In this document: in pieces, positions 17,881 to 26,207 of the stretch
Layout: each line of letters begins with the position of its first letter
Numbering within the stretch: the stretch's first letter is position 1
Notes under the pieces: generated by a model
What the model was told of the DNA's origin: nothing
The model's input: only the letters and a program-made list of their open reading frames with translations
Databases searched by the model: none
Made by a program: the position numbers and the translations under genes
Assembly (NCBI GenBank): GCA_030437565.1
Contig: CP129291.1
Coordinates: forward strand, 620,001 to 684,000
Reading direction: 5' to 3'
DNA length: 64,000 nucleotides
Source: Terrilactibacillus sp. S3-3
Lineage (GTDB): Bacteria > Bacillota > Bacilli > Bacillales > Sporolactobacillaceae

Positions 17881-18037
17881 ATGCCAGTCATGATATTAGA
17901 AGCAGGAAAATAGAACAAAAAAAGTCAACTGGGTTAAGAAATTTACGAGTACCGCGCAAGGGTTATGAACGTTACTATCCCCTGGTTAATCTATCACTGA
18001 AAAAACTGCTTCATTAGGTCCCGGAATAGAGATGTAA
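17881..18037 (+). pseudogene. 4-oxalocrotonate tautomerase-like relic
   Basis: ATG CCA starts MPVMILEAGK, with the catalytic Pro after Met, then EQKK. Switching frame gives WVKKFTSTAQ and VMNVT, then ITEKTASLGPGIEM with the stop at 18035-18037. This follows the order of small tautomerases (MPV..EAGK, EQK, KFT.TA, VMNV, IGVGGK). At least three indels are needed within about 60 codons, more than elsewhere in the window, so true decay is possible. Confidence 0.5.
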
Positions 18038-18059
18038 AAATCTTAGAGGGGGTATATAA

Positions 18060-18625
18060 TGAAGAATTTTATTTCTTTGACTCTCTTGCCTGATATTGGT
18101 TGTTGTGCTTTCTGCCTGTTCTAGCAGCAGCACGGATAATACTTCTCAAAATCAACCTTCTTCTGGGCAGAATGAAAACAGAATCATTCAAGCAGTGATC
18201 ATTCCTCAGCAGCAGAAAACAGCGGCGGATCTACAGTTAATAAGGAAGGTGCCGGCTCTGTGAAAAATGCTAAAATTCGATTAACGTTTAATAATCAAGA
18301 GATCGTGATGAATATGCGTGATAATCCAACAACGAGAGATTTGTTAAAACGACTGCCATTGACATTAAAATTCGAAGATTATTCAGGAGCCGAAAAAATC
18401 GGTCACTTATCCCATTCGTTGACCACAAGCGGGGCTCCGTCCGGGAGGGATCCATCTGTTGGTGATATAGCTTTTTATGCACCATGGGGAAATATCGCTC
18501 TCTATTATCACGATGTTAGCTATTATGATGGCATTATCCCAATGGGTTACACCAATCCAAGTGAAATGAAAAAGCTTGAAAAAATGAAAGGGGATTTTAA
18601 CGTCAGAATTGAACGGATAGATTAA
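18060..18625 (+). CDS. cyclophilin-like-fold lipoprotein, frameshifted
   Basis: AGGGGG precedes ATG 18060. MKNFISLTLL, then in the next frame ILVVVLSACSSSSTDN, give a signal peptide with the lipobox LSAC, so the protein is a membrane-anchored lipoprotein. A Ser/Asn-rich linker crosses a second shift near 18190. The mature domain (VKNAKIRLTFNNQEIVMNMR, LPLTLKFEDYSGAEKIGHL, VGDIAFYAPWGNIALYYHD) matches the small cyclophilin-like proteins often found beside flavodoxins and aldo/keto reductases in Firmicutes. Catalytic activity is not established for this group. It may share the transcript that starts at operator E. Confidence 0.75.
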
Positions 18626-18663
18626 ATGCGATTCTGGACATTTCCAAAGAAGCAGCGCCCCAA

Positions 18664-18712
18664 ACAAATAGAAACGGCACAATCACCTGTTTGTGCCGTT
18701 TCTATTTGTTTG
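18664..18712. terminator. long bidirectional terminator
   Basis: CAAATAGAAACGGCACA and a near-perfect complement ending TTTCTATTTG flank an eight-base loop. It separates the plus-strand lipoprotein unit from the minus-strand aldo/keto reductase unit. Confidence 0.8.
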
Positions 18713-18817
18713 CCATTGATATTGGTCGTTTGATGATACCTTAGGACGGTAAATAATTGGCCATTCTGCTAAGTACAATATGGCAGCTTACTTCAAGCTC
18801 TGATTTAAGATATTGAC

Positions 18818-19768
18818 TTAAGGCAGTTCGTTCCCGGCCGCCCGGTAAATGTCGTACCACTCATCGCGAGTGAGCTCCAGATCTGCACCCTTGGCAGATT
18901 CAGTGGCACGCGTTACATTTGTCGTTCCGAGAATGACCTGCAAATTTGCCGGATGGCGAAGAATCCAGGCAACGGCAATGGCATTATTGCTGACGCCGTA
19001 CTTTGCAGCGATCTCGTCAATTATTTTGTTTAGCCCAGGAAATTTCGGGTTATTCAGGAAGACATCTTTGACGAATCCGTATTGGAATGGAGACCAGGCT
19101 TGAATGGTTATATCATTCAGCCGGCAATAGTCGAGAATGCCTCCGTCCCGGTTCACGGCACCGTTCACGGTCATGTTCACGTTGAGACCGGCATCAATCA
19201 TTCCAGTGAATGCGATGCTAAGCTGCAGCTGATTCACTTCCAGCGGCTGTTGCACGTATTTCTTGAGCAGCTCAATTTGATACGGATTGTGGTTGCTGAC
19301 ACCGAAATGCAGCACTTTGCCTTGCTCATGCAGCTGTTCAAACGCTTCCGCAACTTCCTGCGGCTCAACAAGCGCGTCCGGGCGGCGATGAAGCAACAAA
19401 TAGTCAAGATGATCCGTTTGCAGACGCTTCAAGCTGGCGTCCACCGTTTTGAGAATATATTCTTTTGAAAGGTTATACGCTTTTTCAAGTTCGTCATTTA
19501 CGCGGATAATACCAAGCTTAGTCTGCAAGGTTATTTTGTCGCGCAGTTCAGGTTGTCTGGCAAGCACTTTGCCGAACACTTTGCCGAACAGTGTTTCACA
19601 AGCTGTTTGTCCATAAATATCCGCGTTATCAAAAAATGTGACACCGTTCTCCAGATCAGTTTTAATCAATCGGTCGAGCGCTTCCTCAGACAAATTGGCA
19701 ATTCGCATGCACCCTTGAACGGCTGCTGATCTCGGATTCTTTTCAGGTCCAATCGCAATCTGTTTCAT
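18818..19768 (-). CDS. aldo/keto reductase (YdhF-like)
   Basis: 316 residues, intact. NADPH-dependent reductase of aldehydes and ketones. The catalytic tetrad is visible: Asp and Tyr in FFDNADIYG, Lys in LQTKLGI, His in YLLLHRRPD. C-terminal cofactor loops include WSPFQYG and VILGTTNVTRATE. It resembles the YdhF group. ATG 19768 was chosen because GGAGGG lies seven bases before it; the longer frame from 19783 starts within that ribosome binding site. It follows the SDR gene by 38 bases and is probably co-transcribed with it from operator F. Confidence 0.88.
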   Translation of the reverse strand: MKQIAIGPEKNPRSAAVQGCMRIANLSEEALDRLIKTDLENGVTFFDNADIYGQTACETLFGKVFGKVLARQPELRDKITLQTKLGIIRVNDELEKAYNLSKEYILKTVDASLKRLQTDHLDYLLLHRRPDALVEPQEVAEAFEQLHEQGKVLHFGVSNHNPYQIELLKKYVQQPLEVNQLQLSIAFTGMIDAGLNVNMTVNGAVNRDGGILDYCRLNDITIQAWSPFQYGFVKDVFLNNPKFPGLNKIIDEIAAKYGVSNNAIAVAWILRHPANLQVILGTTNVTRATESAKGADLELTRDEWYDIYRAAGNELP

Positions 19769-19806
19769 CTTCAATCCCTCCATAACAATCCATTTATGAG
19801 CTTATA

Positions 19807-20550
19807 TTACCAAGGTTGAATTGTCGGGCCAATCGTAAACTCATTAACATTAGTATCTTCCGGCTGATCAATAGCAAAAGCGATAACATTAGCAACGCGA
19901 TCAGGCTTAATGCCGTATTGTTCATAAACTTCCGTCATTTCCTCAGCTGTTTTCCTATCGGTGATCTGCTCTAACAATTCTGTATTAATGGCTGCCGGAT
20001 AAATCGTCGCCGTACGAATATGGGTCCCTTCCTGGGCCGATTCCATACGTAAAACTTCCATCAGGTCACGGACGGCCCACTTTGTCGCACCATATACGGC
20101 ACCTCCAGGATAACTTTTAAGTCCAGCCACTGATGAGGTGGTAATAATGTGTCCTGATTTTTGTGTTTTAAACGTTGGCAGTACTGCGGCAATGCCATTC
20201 AAAACGCCCTTAAGGTTAACATCAACGATCCTGTTCCACTCGTCAGTTTTCAACTCTGAAAGCGGCGAATTAGGCATTACTCCAGCATTCAGAAAAATCA
20301 CATCAAGACGGCCAAACGTATCCTTAGCCAATTGGACAAGTTCTTTGCTGTCATCCGGATTAACGACATCCGTTACGCGATAAACGGCCTGGCCGCCCTG
20401 CTCTTTTATTTCGTCGGCCAGAGACTTTAGTTTATCTTCACGACGAGCACCCAATACAACAAGCGCACCTTTTTCAGCTAGTAACTTGGCAGTCGCTTCA
20501 CCGATTCCAGATGAAGCGCCTGTAATCACAACGACTTTACCATCAATCAT
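19807..20550 (-). CDS. short-chain dehydrogenase/reductase (SDR)
   Basis: 247 residues, intact classical SDR: cofactor motif TGASSGIG (residues 10-17), LNAGVMP near 88, TTSSVAG with the catalytic Ser, and Tyr/Lys in YGATKWA. Similar in sequence to the SDR at 13430-14180, so the two are probably old duplicates (both carry [10 protein letters not shown]). First gene of a two-gene unit with the aldo/keto reductase. Its promoter carries operator F. Substrate unknown. Confidence 0.88.
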   Translation of the reverse strand: MIDGKVVVITGASSGIGEATAKLLAEKGALVVLGARREDKLKSLADEIKEQGGQAVYRVTDVVNPDDSKELVQLAKDTFGRLDVIFLNAGVMPNSPLSELKTDEWNRIVDVNLKGVLNGIAAVLPTFKTQKSGHIITTSSVAGLKSYPGGAVYGATKWAVRDLMEVLRMESAQEGTHIRTATIYPAAINTELLEQITDRKTAEEMTEVYEQYGIKPDRVANVIAFAIDQPEDTNVNEFTIGPTIQPW

Positions 20551-20644
20551 TTTTATTTACCTCCTAGGGCATGATGCTTGAGTTGTTTTTCAATACAACC
20601 ACATAAAAAAAAAATAGTTTAACTAATACTTACGATGCACGGTC

Positions 20645-20675
20645 AGTGTAAACTATAAACCTTACTCTAAGTCAA
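20645..20675 (-). promoter_or_regulatory. MerR-type promoter/operator, site F
   Basis: On the minus strand: TTGACT (20675-20670), 19-base spacer, TACACT (20650-20645). The left half-site CTTAGAGT is perfect; the right half is degenerate. Drives the SDR-aldo/keto reductase pair. Confidence 0.65.
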
Positions 20676-21110
20676 ATAATTTGATTTTTTCTGTTGATGT
20701 CTCACAAAAAATTGATAGTTATTTTTGGTAACCAAATCGGAAAAACGGGATCGGCTGGTGGAAATTGGCTCTTGGGGTGGAGCGGCCGCGGCTGCGCCGT
20801 CTCAAGGGAAACGTTTTTTCATTGCCTATTACCTTTTTAGGAAGGATAGTCCACATATTAATTGCTTAATCCCTATGAATTTAGTCGTTTATCCTTGACT
20901 TTGATTTTTTAGTGATAAACTGTCCTCAAATTAATCACTTGGGGGAGTTAATCGGTGAGGCCCCTTTTTAGAACCAACTTAGGTGAGGTGATTTTCGAAT
21001 AAAACCTCTGACGAAAGCCAGTTAGGTCGCCCCGTGTTGATTGAAATGGATGTCCAAGTTGTACAAACTGCTTGTAATTAACATAAACTCTCAGTAATGA
21101 TGATATAATG
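20676..21110. other. intergenic region between SDR and merR
   Basis: About 435 bases without a convincing gene. A TATAAT at 21104-21109 points right towards merR with a weak -35. The region also lies downstream of the leftward promoter-like site G, so a gene may have been lost here. Confidence 0.35.
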
Positions 21111-21141
21111 GTTATATAATTGATAGTTAACTCTAAGTTAA
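21111..21141 (-). promoter_or_regulatory. MerR-type dyad, site G, upstream of merR
   Basis: On the minus strand: TTAACT (21141-21136), 19-base spacer, TATAAC (21116-21111); dyad CTTAGAGTTAACTATCAA, 15 of 18 positions. The geometry points left, away from merR, but the site overlaps the region just after the rightward TATAAT, so a bound regulator could also control its own gene. Confidence 0.6.
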
Positions 21142-21178
21142 TGAAAACATAAAAATAAAAAATTTGATGGGGGTAAAT

Positions 21179-21630
21179 ATGTATTATACGATTAGTGAAG
21201 TGTCCAAAAGGGTTCACATATCTCCGCATACCCTTCGTTTTTATGATAAGGAAGGCCTATTACCATTTGTTGAACGCAGCGCAGGCGGCGTCCGTATGTT
21301 TAAAGATGCTGACTTTGAATCGCTTTTCATTATTGAGTGTTTAAAAAAAAAACAGGCATGTCAATCAAAGACATAAGGACGTTTATTGAATGGTGTTCGG
21401 AGGGCGATAAAACAATTGACCAACGGCTCAACATGTTCAGAGAACAGCAGAAAAGAGTTAAAGAAAAAATTGCGGAGCTGCAGGAAACTCTGGATGTGAT
21501 TAAATTTAAGTGTTGGTACTATGAAACTGCACAGGCTGCCGGAACCTGCGCTGTACATGATTCTTTAAAACCGGAAGATATTCCAGAAGACATTCGGAAT
21601 TTGAAGAAAAGTGTAGAAAAAAAGTATTGA
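21179..21630 (+). CDS. MerR-family regulator of the oxidoreductase island, frameshifted
   Basis: The N-terminal winged helix MYYTISEVSKRVHISPHTLR followed by FYDKEGLLPF is the MerR DNA-binding domain. The second frame gives MSIKDIRTFIEWCSEGDKTI, a long dimerisation coiled coil (FREQQKRVKEKIAELQETLD), and a C-terminal segment with two cysteines (KFKCWYYETAQAAGTCAVHD). These could sense electrophiles, as in the NmlR/AdhR group, though this is inference. The frame is lost in the A10 run at 21343-21352 (8 or 11 A would restore it). Start ATG 21179 has GGGGG upstream. It lies at the edge of the island whose promoters share a MerR-type dyad. Confidence 0.85.
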
Positions 21631-22053
21631 TTTGCATAAACTGAGCTGGCACTGATATTTTTTAATGGCTCTTCGTCATTTTCTGTGGCGCTCGCACAAT
21701 TCTGTCGATGGATAGCCCATTCTAGTCCCTTCTTCACCAATCCACTAGTCTATCCTGAGGTGAGGAAGGGACGGCGCCCGCACAATCCAACTGGACTCTG
21801 ATCCTAAAATGTTCAAGATTTCGATACACCGTAGGTCATGCGTTTACGAGTCTTGATTTTGGGTTCACACCGTCCTAAATCTTCGTGTTTCATAGAAAGT
21901 GCCCAAGAATCAAGGTTATAACAGTTTGAAAAACAGCAGGGATTTACTGCCCCGTTCCCCCATTGAAAGAGTAGATGAGGTGGGGGAATTTTAAATGATT
22001 ACATGGGGGATTTTTCATCAAAATTGATTTAGCTTCTCTAAATCTATCAACTT
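21631..22053. other. intergenic region with possible ISL3-family end
   Basis: About 420 bases without a gene. GGCTCTTCGTCATTTTCTGT at 21668 resembles the terminal inverted repeat of ISL3-family insertion sequences, but no transposase is present. A hairpin (TTCCCCCA with TGGGGGAA) lies near 21955-21990. Confidence 0.35.
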
Positions 22054-22383
22054 TCAATTTTTTTTTTTTTTACCTTGAAGATAATGTTGTTTCTCTTCTT
22101 CAAGCTGTTCTTTAGCGGCATCAACGGTTTCTAAAGTCACGTCTAATGCCTTGAGAAGCTTATTATATGTCTCACTAGAAATCCTGCTATGGCCGCCTTC
22201 TACACGGTAGACAGACTTTTTATCCACACCGGCACGTTTCGCCAGTTCTTCCTGGCTAAGTCCGCGACGCATCCGATAACCGAAGATCAGTTCACCCATC
22301 AAATTTTCCAAAGAAAACATTTCTTCTCTACCGCCCGGTATTTGAGCATTTAATTGATGAGTCAACTTGATTAAGTCACTCAT
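22054..22383 (-). CDS. XRE-family helix-turn-helix regulator
   Basis: 109 residues. The HTH is RGLSQEELAKRAGVDKKSVY (residues about 42-61), followed by RVEGGHSRISSETYNKLLKA, typical of XRE/HigA-like regulators. ATG 22383 has TAGGAGGG and overlaps the end of a 42-codon upstream frame. The C-terminus QGKKKKN runs through a poly-T tract of the + strand and may be a miscount. It could be an antitoxin-type regulator or a plain repressor; no recognisable toxin is adjacent. Confidence 0.75.
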   Translation of the reverse strand: MSDLIKLTHQLNAQIPGGREEMFSLENLMGELIFGYRMRRGLSQEELAKRAGVDKKSVYRVEGGHSRISSETYNKLLKALDVTLETVDAAKEQLEEEKQHYLQGKKKKN

Positions 22384-22504
22384 AGATAACCCTCCTATAA
22401 TTAAACCATATGCTCTCTTTTTCGAACTCTTCGGGATGATCAATTGATTTTTGTAAAATAGAACGTGTTTTTTCAATAAATTGACGAGTAAAAGGGTCAT
22501 GCAT
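22376..22504 (-). CDS. small protein overlapping the XRE gene start
   Basis: 42 residues, MHDPFTRQFIEKTRSILQKS then FEKESIWFNYRRVIYE. The stop overlaps the XRE start by eight bases, a coupling typical of small operons and of toxin-antitoxin pairs. I recognise no family. AAGGG lies upstream of ATG 22504. It could be a short partner, a truncated RelE/HigB relic or a chance frame. Confidence 0.4.
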   Translation of the reverse strand: MHDPFTRQFIEKTRSILQKSIDHPEEFEKESIWFNYRRVIYE

Positions 22505-22626
22505 ACGCCCTTGTTTATCTCGAAAAAAAAAAATAGGGCATATATGCCTTATTCACCCCGTTTACGTTTATTATTGCAATTTCACAGTCTAGTTGTCTAT
22601 AGATTTTTTGAAGAAGGGCTGTTTAT

Positions 22627-22734
22627 TTATGTCTTGTGCCGGTCGCAAAACCTTTGACAGATCTTACAATCCCGGAAAGCAAAATACTTCTTTTTTACAA
22701 AAACAGGCTCGCAGTTGTCACATAGCCTAACAAT
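22627..22734 (-). CDS. possible small zinc-ribbon protein
   Basis: A 35-codon frame reads IVRLCDNCEPVFVKKKYFAF then RDCKICQRFCDRHKT, with CxxC pairs that could bind zinc. It lacks a normal start (ATT at 22734) and has no clear ribosome binding site, so it may be the end of a broken gene. The cysteine spacing is the only support. Confidence 0.3.
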   Translation of the reverse strand: MVRLCDNCEPVFVKKKYFAFRDCKICQRFCDRHKT

Positions 22735-22798
22735 ATATCTGAATTTTCAATAACAAAGGGTTAAAATGATAGCAATCTTAGCGATGAGGGGGAAAAGC

Positions 22799-23808
22799 AT
22801 GTTTCAAGATCAAGTCTTAATGAACGATTGGCTGGCTGCCGCCTATTCCGACGACCTGACTTATAAGCCGATTCAGGTCGTCATTCTGGAAGAAAGAATC
22901 GTTCTTTTTCGGACGAAAGAAGGGGTGCAGGCGTTTAAAGATTTATGCATTCACAGAGGGGCGGCGCTGTCGGGCGGTAAAGTGGCTGACGACTGCATCG
23001 TCTGTCCTTATCATGGCTGGGAGTACGATGCTGACGGCATTTGTGTCAAAATTCCGCAGCAGCCGGCGGAAAAGGTGATTCCGCCAAAGGCCAGGGTAGT
23101 GAAATATACGCATGCATCGAGAGGTATGGGATCATTTGGGTCAAGTTGAACGGCTCAGCGGAAGCGACATCTCTTCCTTATTATGAGGAATTTACTGACA
23201 AGGCGTTTAAAACCGTGACGGCCGACCGTTTTGTTCTGAAGGCGGCCGCACCGAGAGTCGTTGAAAATTTTCTCGATGTCAGCCATTTGGCGTTCGTCCA
23301 TAACGGATCGCTCGGCGATTCAAAGTATCCGCTCATTCCCAATTATCATGTCCATTGGCGGGATGACCATTATGTTTCCGATGAGATTCCGGTTTATGCT
23401 GATGCGGATGGCAGCGGGCAGTACGGCACGATTTACTATACGTATGAAATTCTCGCGCCGACAACCGCCCGGCTGAAAAAAGTAAACAGGGAAACGGGAC
23501 AGATTTTTTCAATGCTCTTTACCGTTGTTCCGCATCATGAGCGAAGTTCCACAGTGCTGGCACTTATTTCGCGCAATTATGATCTGGATCAAGCGGATGA
23601 GTACTACAAGGATTTTCAAAATGTGGTGATCATGGAGGACGCTCCTGTCGTGGAAGGACAAAGGCCGGAGGAGCTGCCGCTTGATTTGCAGGCTGAGCTG
23701 CATTTGCCGGCGGATCGAGTCGCTATTGCTTATCGAAAATACTTAAGCAAGTTAGGCGTGGTGTTTGGAAGCGATACAGCCATCGACAGCACTAAAGTCG
23801 CCAAGTGA
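22799..23808 (+). CDS. Rieske [2Fe-2S] ring-hydroxylating oxygenase, frameshifted
   Basis: About 335 residues. The Rieske cluster ligands are Cys50/His52 in DLCIHRG and Cys69/His72 in CPYHGW. The mononuclear iron site of the catalytic domain is seen as ENFLDVSHLAFVHNG, with the D-x2-H-x4-H pattern. The first frame runs from ATG 22799 (GAGGGGG upstream) to about 23105, and the rest is in the next frame from YACIERYGIIWVKL; a one-base error is likely. It would hydroxylate or demethylate an aromatic or cyclic substrate using a separate reductase, which is not encoded nearby. It stands alone between an XRE unit and pbuG. Confidence 0.8.
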
Positions 23809-23898
23809 ATGGCGGTAATGAAAGTTTGTTCGGTCTTGTTTTTTTTAATAGATCAGTGAGCCGCCGGTAATCATTTGTTGAGATGGTAAATAAAGGTG

Positions 23899-23942
23899 AA
23901 TTGCGAACGATTCCAGGCGGTTTCTGGTTAACGTTCGTCATT
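23899..23942 (+). promoter_or_regulatory. candidate PurR operator of pbuG (two inverted PurBoxes)
   Basis: AATTGCGAACGAT at 23899-23911 (11 of 13 to AWWWCCGAACWWT) and an inverted box at 23930-23942 around GTTCG (10 of 13), 18 bases apart. The same geometry occurs before purE. The right box ends four bases before the -35. Confidence 0.6.
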
Positions 23943-23945
23943 TGA

Positions 23946-23974
23946 TTGACGGTGCAGGACGGCATTGCTATAAT
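23946..23974 (+). promoter_or_regulatory. sigma-A promoter of pbuG
   Basis: TTGACG, 17-base spacer, TATAAT. The start codon lies about 285 bases downstream, so the transcript has a long leader. Confidence 0.8.
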
Positions 23975-24260
23975 GAGTATGCAAAAACGCTCAGGTGCGT
24001 TTGCTTATAGCATTTGTTTCGTACAGTTTTAAGACAAGGTACGCTGAAGGCGACCGGTTTTTTTTTAGATCACGCATTTATAATTAGGGGCTGGTCCGCT
24101 TCGCCGGCGGCTTTGTTTTGATCCTGCCAATCGTTTAGTTATCGGCTAATCGTACATAATAGAGATAACAGAATGGCCGCTGTGAATGTTGGGAGATCAT
24201 GCGATTTGATGAAACGAATTTGCCAAGAGCTTATTTTTTATTTTTAAGAGGGGGATTCAT
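23975..24260 (+). other. long pbuG leader
   Basis: About 285 bases. Contains CAAAAACGC with GCGTTTGC as a hairpin and a CCGG-T8 stretch near 24055-24068. I looked for the purine aptamer core (GTTTCTACC) and did not find it, although pbuG in B. subtilis has such an aptamer. Confidence 0.4.
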
Positions 24261-25581
24261 TTGAACAATAGTTGGTTGTCACGCTATTTTCATTTTTTTC
24301 TGAATTGAAAACGACGCTGGGCCGGGAAACGCTGGCCGGGGTCACAACTTTCGTCTCGATGGCGTATATTCTGTTCGTTAACCCGAGTGTTCTAGGGGAG
24401 TCGGGAATGGACAAAGGCGCCGTATTTACGGCGACTGCTCTTGCCAGTGCGCTCGGCTGTCTGATTATGGGGATCGTTGCCAGATATCCGATTGCGATTG
24501 CACCAGGACTTGGTGTCAATGCATTTTTTGCTTATTCGGTTGTTATCGGCATGCATATTCCTTGGCAAACGGCTCTTGCCGGCGTCTTCATTGCGCTGTT
24601 ATATTTATGATCATCACTGTGCTTAAAGTGCGTGAATGGATCATCAATGCCATTCCTCAGGACATGAAATTGGCGATGGCAAGCGGGATCGGCTTGTTCA
24701 TTGCTTTCATCGGTCTGCATGAAGGCGGGCTGATCGTCGCCAACAAAGATACGCTTGTTGCGCTTGGCACACTGAAAAACGGGGCAACTTTGCTAACGAT
24801 TTTCGGGCTTATTATCACCGTCATTCTAATGACACGTAAAGTTCCCGGTGCTATTTTTATCGGGATGGTGATCACGGCGATCGCCGGGATGGTGACGCAA
24901 TTGATTCCGCTGCCGCATCAAGTTATCTCAACCGCTCCAAGCCTTGCGCCGACATTTGGTGTCGCGCTTACTCACATTACGGATATCAACACCATGCAGC
25001 TGTTTATTGTTGTGCTGACATTCCTCTTGGTCACCTTTTTTGACACGGCCGGCACGCTGATTGGTTTGGCACAGCAAGCCGGGTTTATTGTTGACAACAA
25101 AATGCCAAGAGTCGGCCAAGCGATGCTGGCGGACTCATCATCCATGCTTGTCGGTTCTATCTTGGGAACGTCGCCGACATCAACATATGTGGAATCATCT
25201 GCCGGTATTGCTGTCGGCGGCCGTTCAGGGTTTGCATCGGTTGTGACAGCGATCCTGTTCCTGTTTGGATTACTGTTCTCGCCGCTTTTGACCGTTGTCA
25301 CGAGTCAAGTCACATCGCCGGCGCTGATCATTGTCGGTGTGCTGATGGCCAGCGCGCTGGGCAAGATTGACTGGAGCAAGTTTGAAATTGCGGTTCCGGC
25401 CTTTTTAACAATGATCGCCGCCATGCCGCTGACTTACAGCATCTCTGATGGGATTGCCCTGGGTTTTGTTGCCTATCCAATCACAATGATTGCAAAGGGC
25501 CGGGCAAAAGAAGTCAATCCTATTATGTATATTTTGTTCTTTGTCTTTCTTGTTTTCTTCTATGTCCTTTTCTGGAAATAA
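24261..25581 (+). CDS. pbuG: hypoxanthine/guanine permease PbuG (AzgA-type NCS2), frameshifted
   Basis: Proton-coupled purine base importer with 12 or more membrane spans. AAGAGGGGG precedes TTG 24261: [12 protein letters not shown], then after a T7 slip [20 protein letters not shown], the B. subtilis-like N-terminus. A second slip near 24596 separates [16 protein letters not shown] from [16 protein letters not shown]. Family motifs are clear: [66 protein letters not shown] and the C-terminal [11 protein letters not shown]. Downstream lies a strong terminator. PurR boxes upstream fit its known membership of the purine regulon. Confidence 0.92.
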
Positions 25582-25600
25582 CCTTTTTAATCGAGATGTT

Positions 25601-25650
25601 AAACACCCTTTCCGTTCGCGCAGAACGAAAAGGGTTTTTTTTTTTTTAAG
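25601..25650 (+). terminator. terminator of pbuG
   Basis: ACCCTTTCCGTTC pairs with GAACGAAAAGGGT around GCGCA, followed by a long T run. Confidence 0.9.
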
Positions 25651-25664
25651 CTTGGGTCACGTTA

Positions 25665-25809
25665 GAAGTCGCTCCATTCAGGTTCGAAGTCGCCCCATTT
25701 GAGAAAAAGTCGCTCCATTCAGGTTCGAAGTCGCCCCATTTGAGAAAAAGTCGCCCCATTTGAGAAGGAAGTCGCTCCATTCAGGTCCGAGGTTACCCCA
25801 TTTGAGATA
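25665..25809. repeat. 21-base tandem array (type A, seven units)
   Basis: Seven units of 20-21 bases such as GAAGTCGCTCCATTCAGG and GAAGTCGCCCCATTTGAGAA. Same unit family as the 60-unit array at 57950-59190, 32 kb away. It begins 15 bases after the pbuG terminator. Confidence 0.9.
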
Positions 25810-25914
25810 AGGGCGAAACCGCCCGGCCCTGAATCAAGTTTTCTTTATATACATAAAGCGGCTTTTTTTAAGCCATAATGATAATAAACGAACAGGTGAG
25901 GACGTGTTAGCTTC

Positions 25915-26193
25915 ATGACGGCTCTAGTGATTTCAATCATTTTATGGCTGGTGGGTGTGCTGATTATCATGCTGGGTTATGTTGCGGTTGGCAAACTGAA
26001 AGGAGTGGGGCATGATCTGCTGCGCCACGCCGAACACGAGAAAGGCAAAGATAATTCAGCTAGTATTGTTATGGCCATTCAAGGGAAAATCATTGATGTT
26101 TTTCCTGTGTATATGATAAATATTTTTACAGCGATTATCGGGATTGTACTGATTGCGCTTGGATTTGTCGCGGTCGCATTTACTTTTCGTTAA
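25915..26193 (+). CDS. small two-span membrane protein of unknown function
   Basis: 92 residues with hydrophobic segments at about 3-27 (ALVISIILWLVGVLIIMLGY) and 66-90 (VYMINIFTAIIGIVLIALGF) and a polar charged middle (HDLLRHAEHEKGKDNSAS). I do not recognise the family. GGTGAGG lies upstream of ATG 25915. It stands alone between the pbuG array and the convergent Hsp20 gene and appears intact. Confidence 0.65.
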   Translation: MTALVISIILWLVGVLIIMLGYVAVGKLKGVGHDLLRHAEHEKGKDNSASIVMAIQGKIIDVFPVYMINIFTAIIGIVLIALGFVAVAFTFR

Positions 26194-26207
26194 TTGACAA
26201 GCGACTG

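Noticed and set aside
20948..21229. Minus-strand gene under promoter-like site G
   Set aside because: Its frame covers the promoter itself and the merR start, and the residues resemble no family.
24080..24125. ykkC-type riboswitch before pbuG
   Set aside because: Only GCTGGTCCG resembles the motif; the conserved ACGG and AAAAGCCCGG parts are missing.
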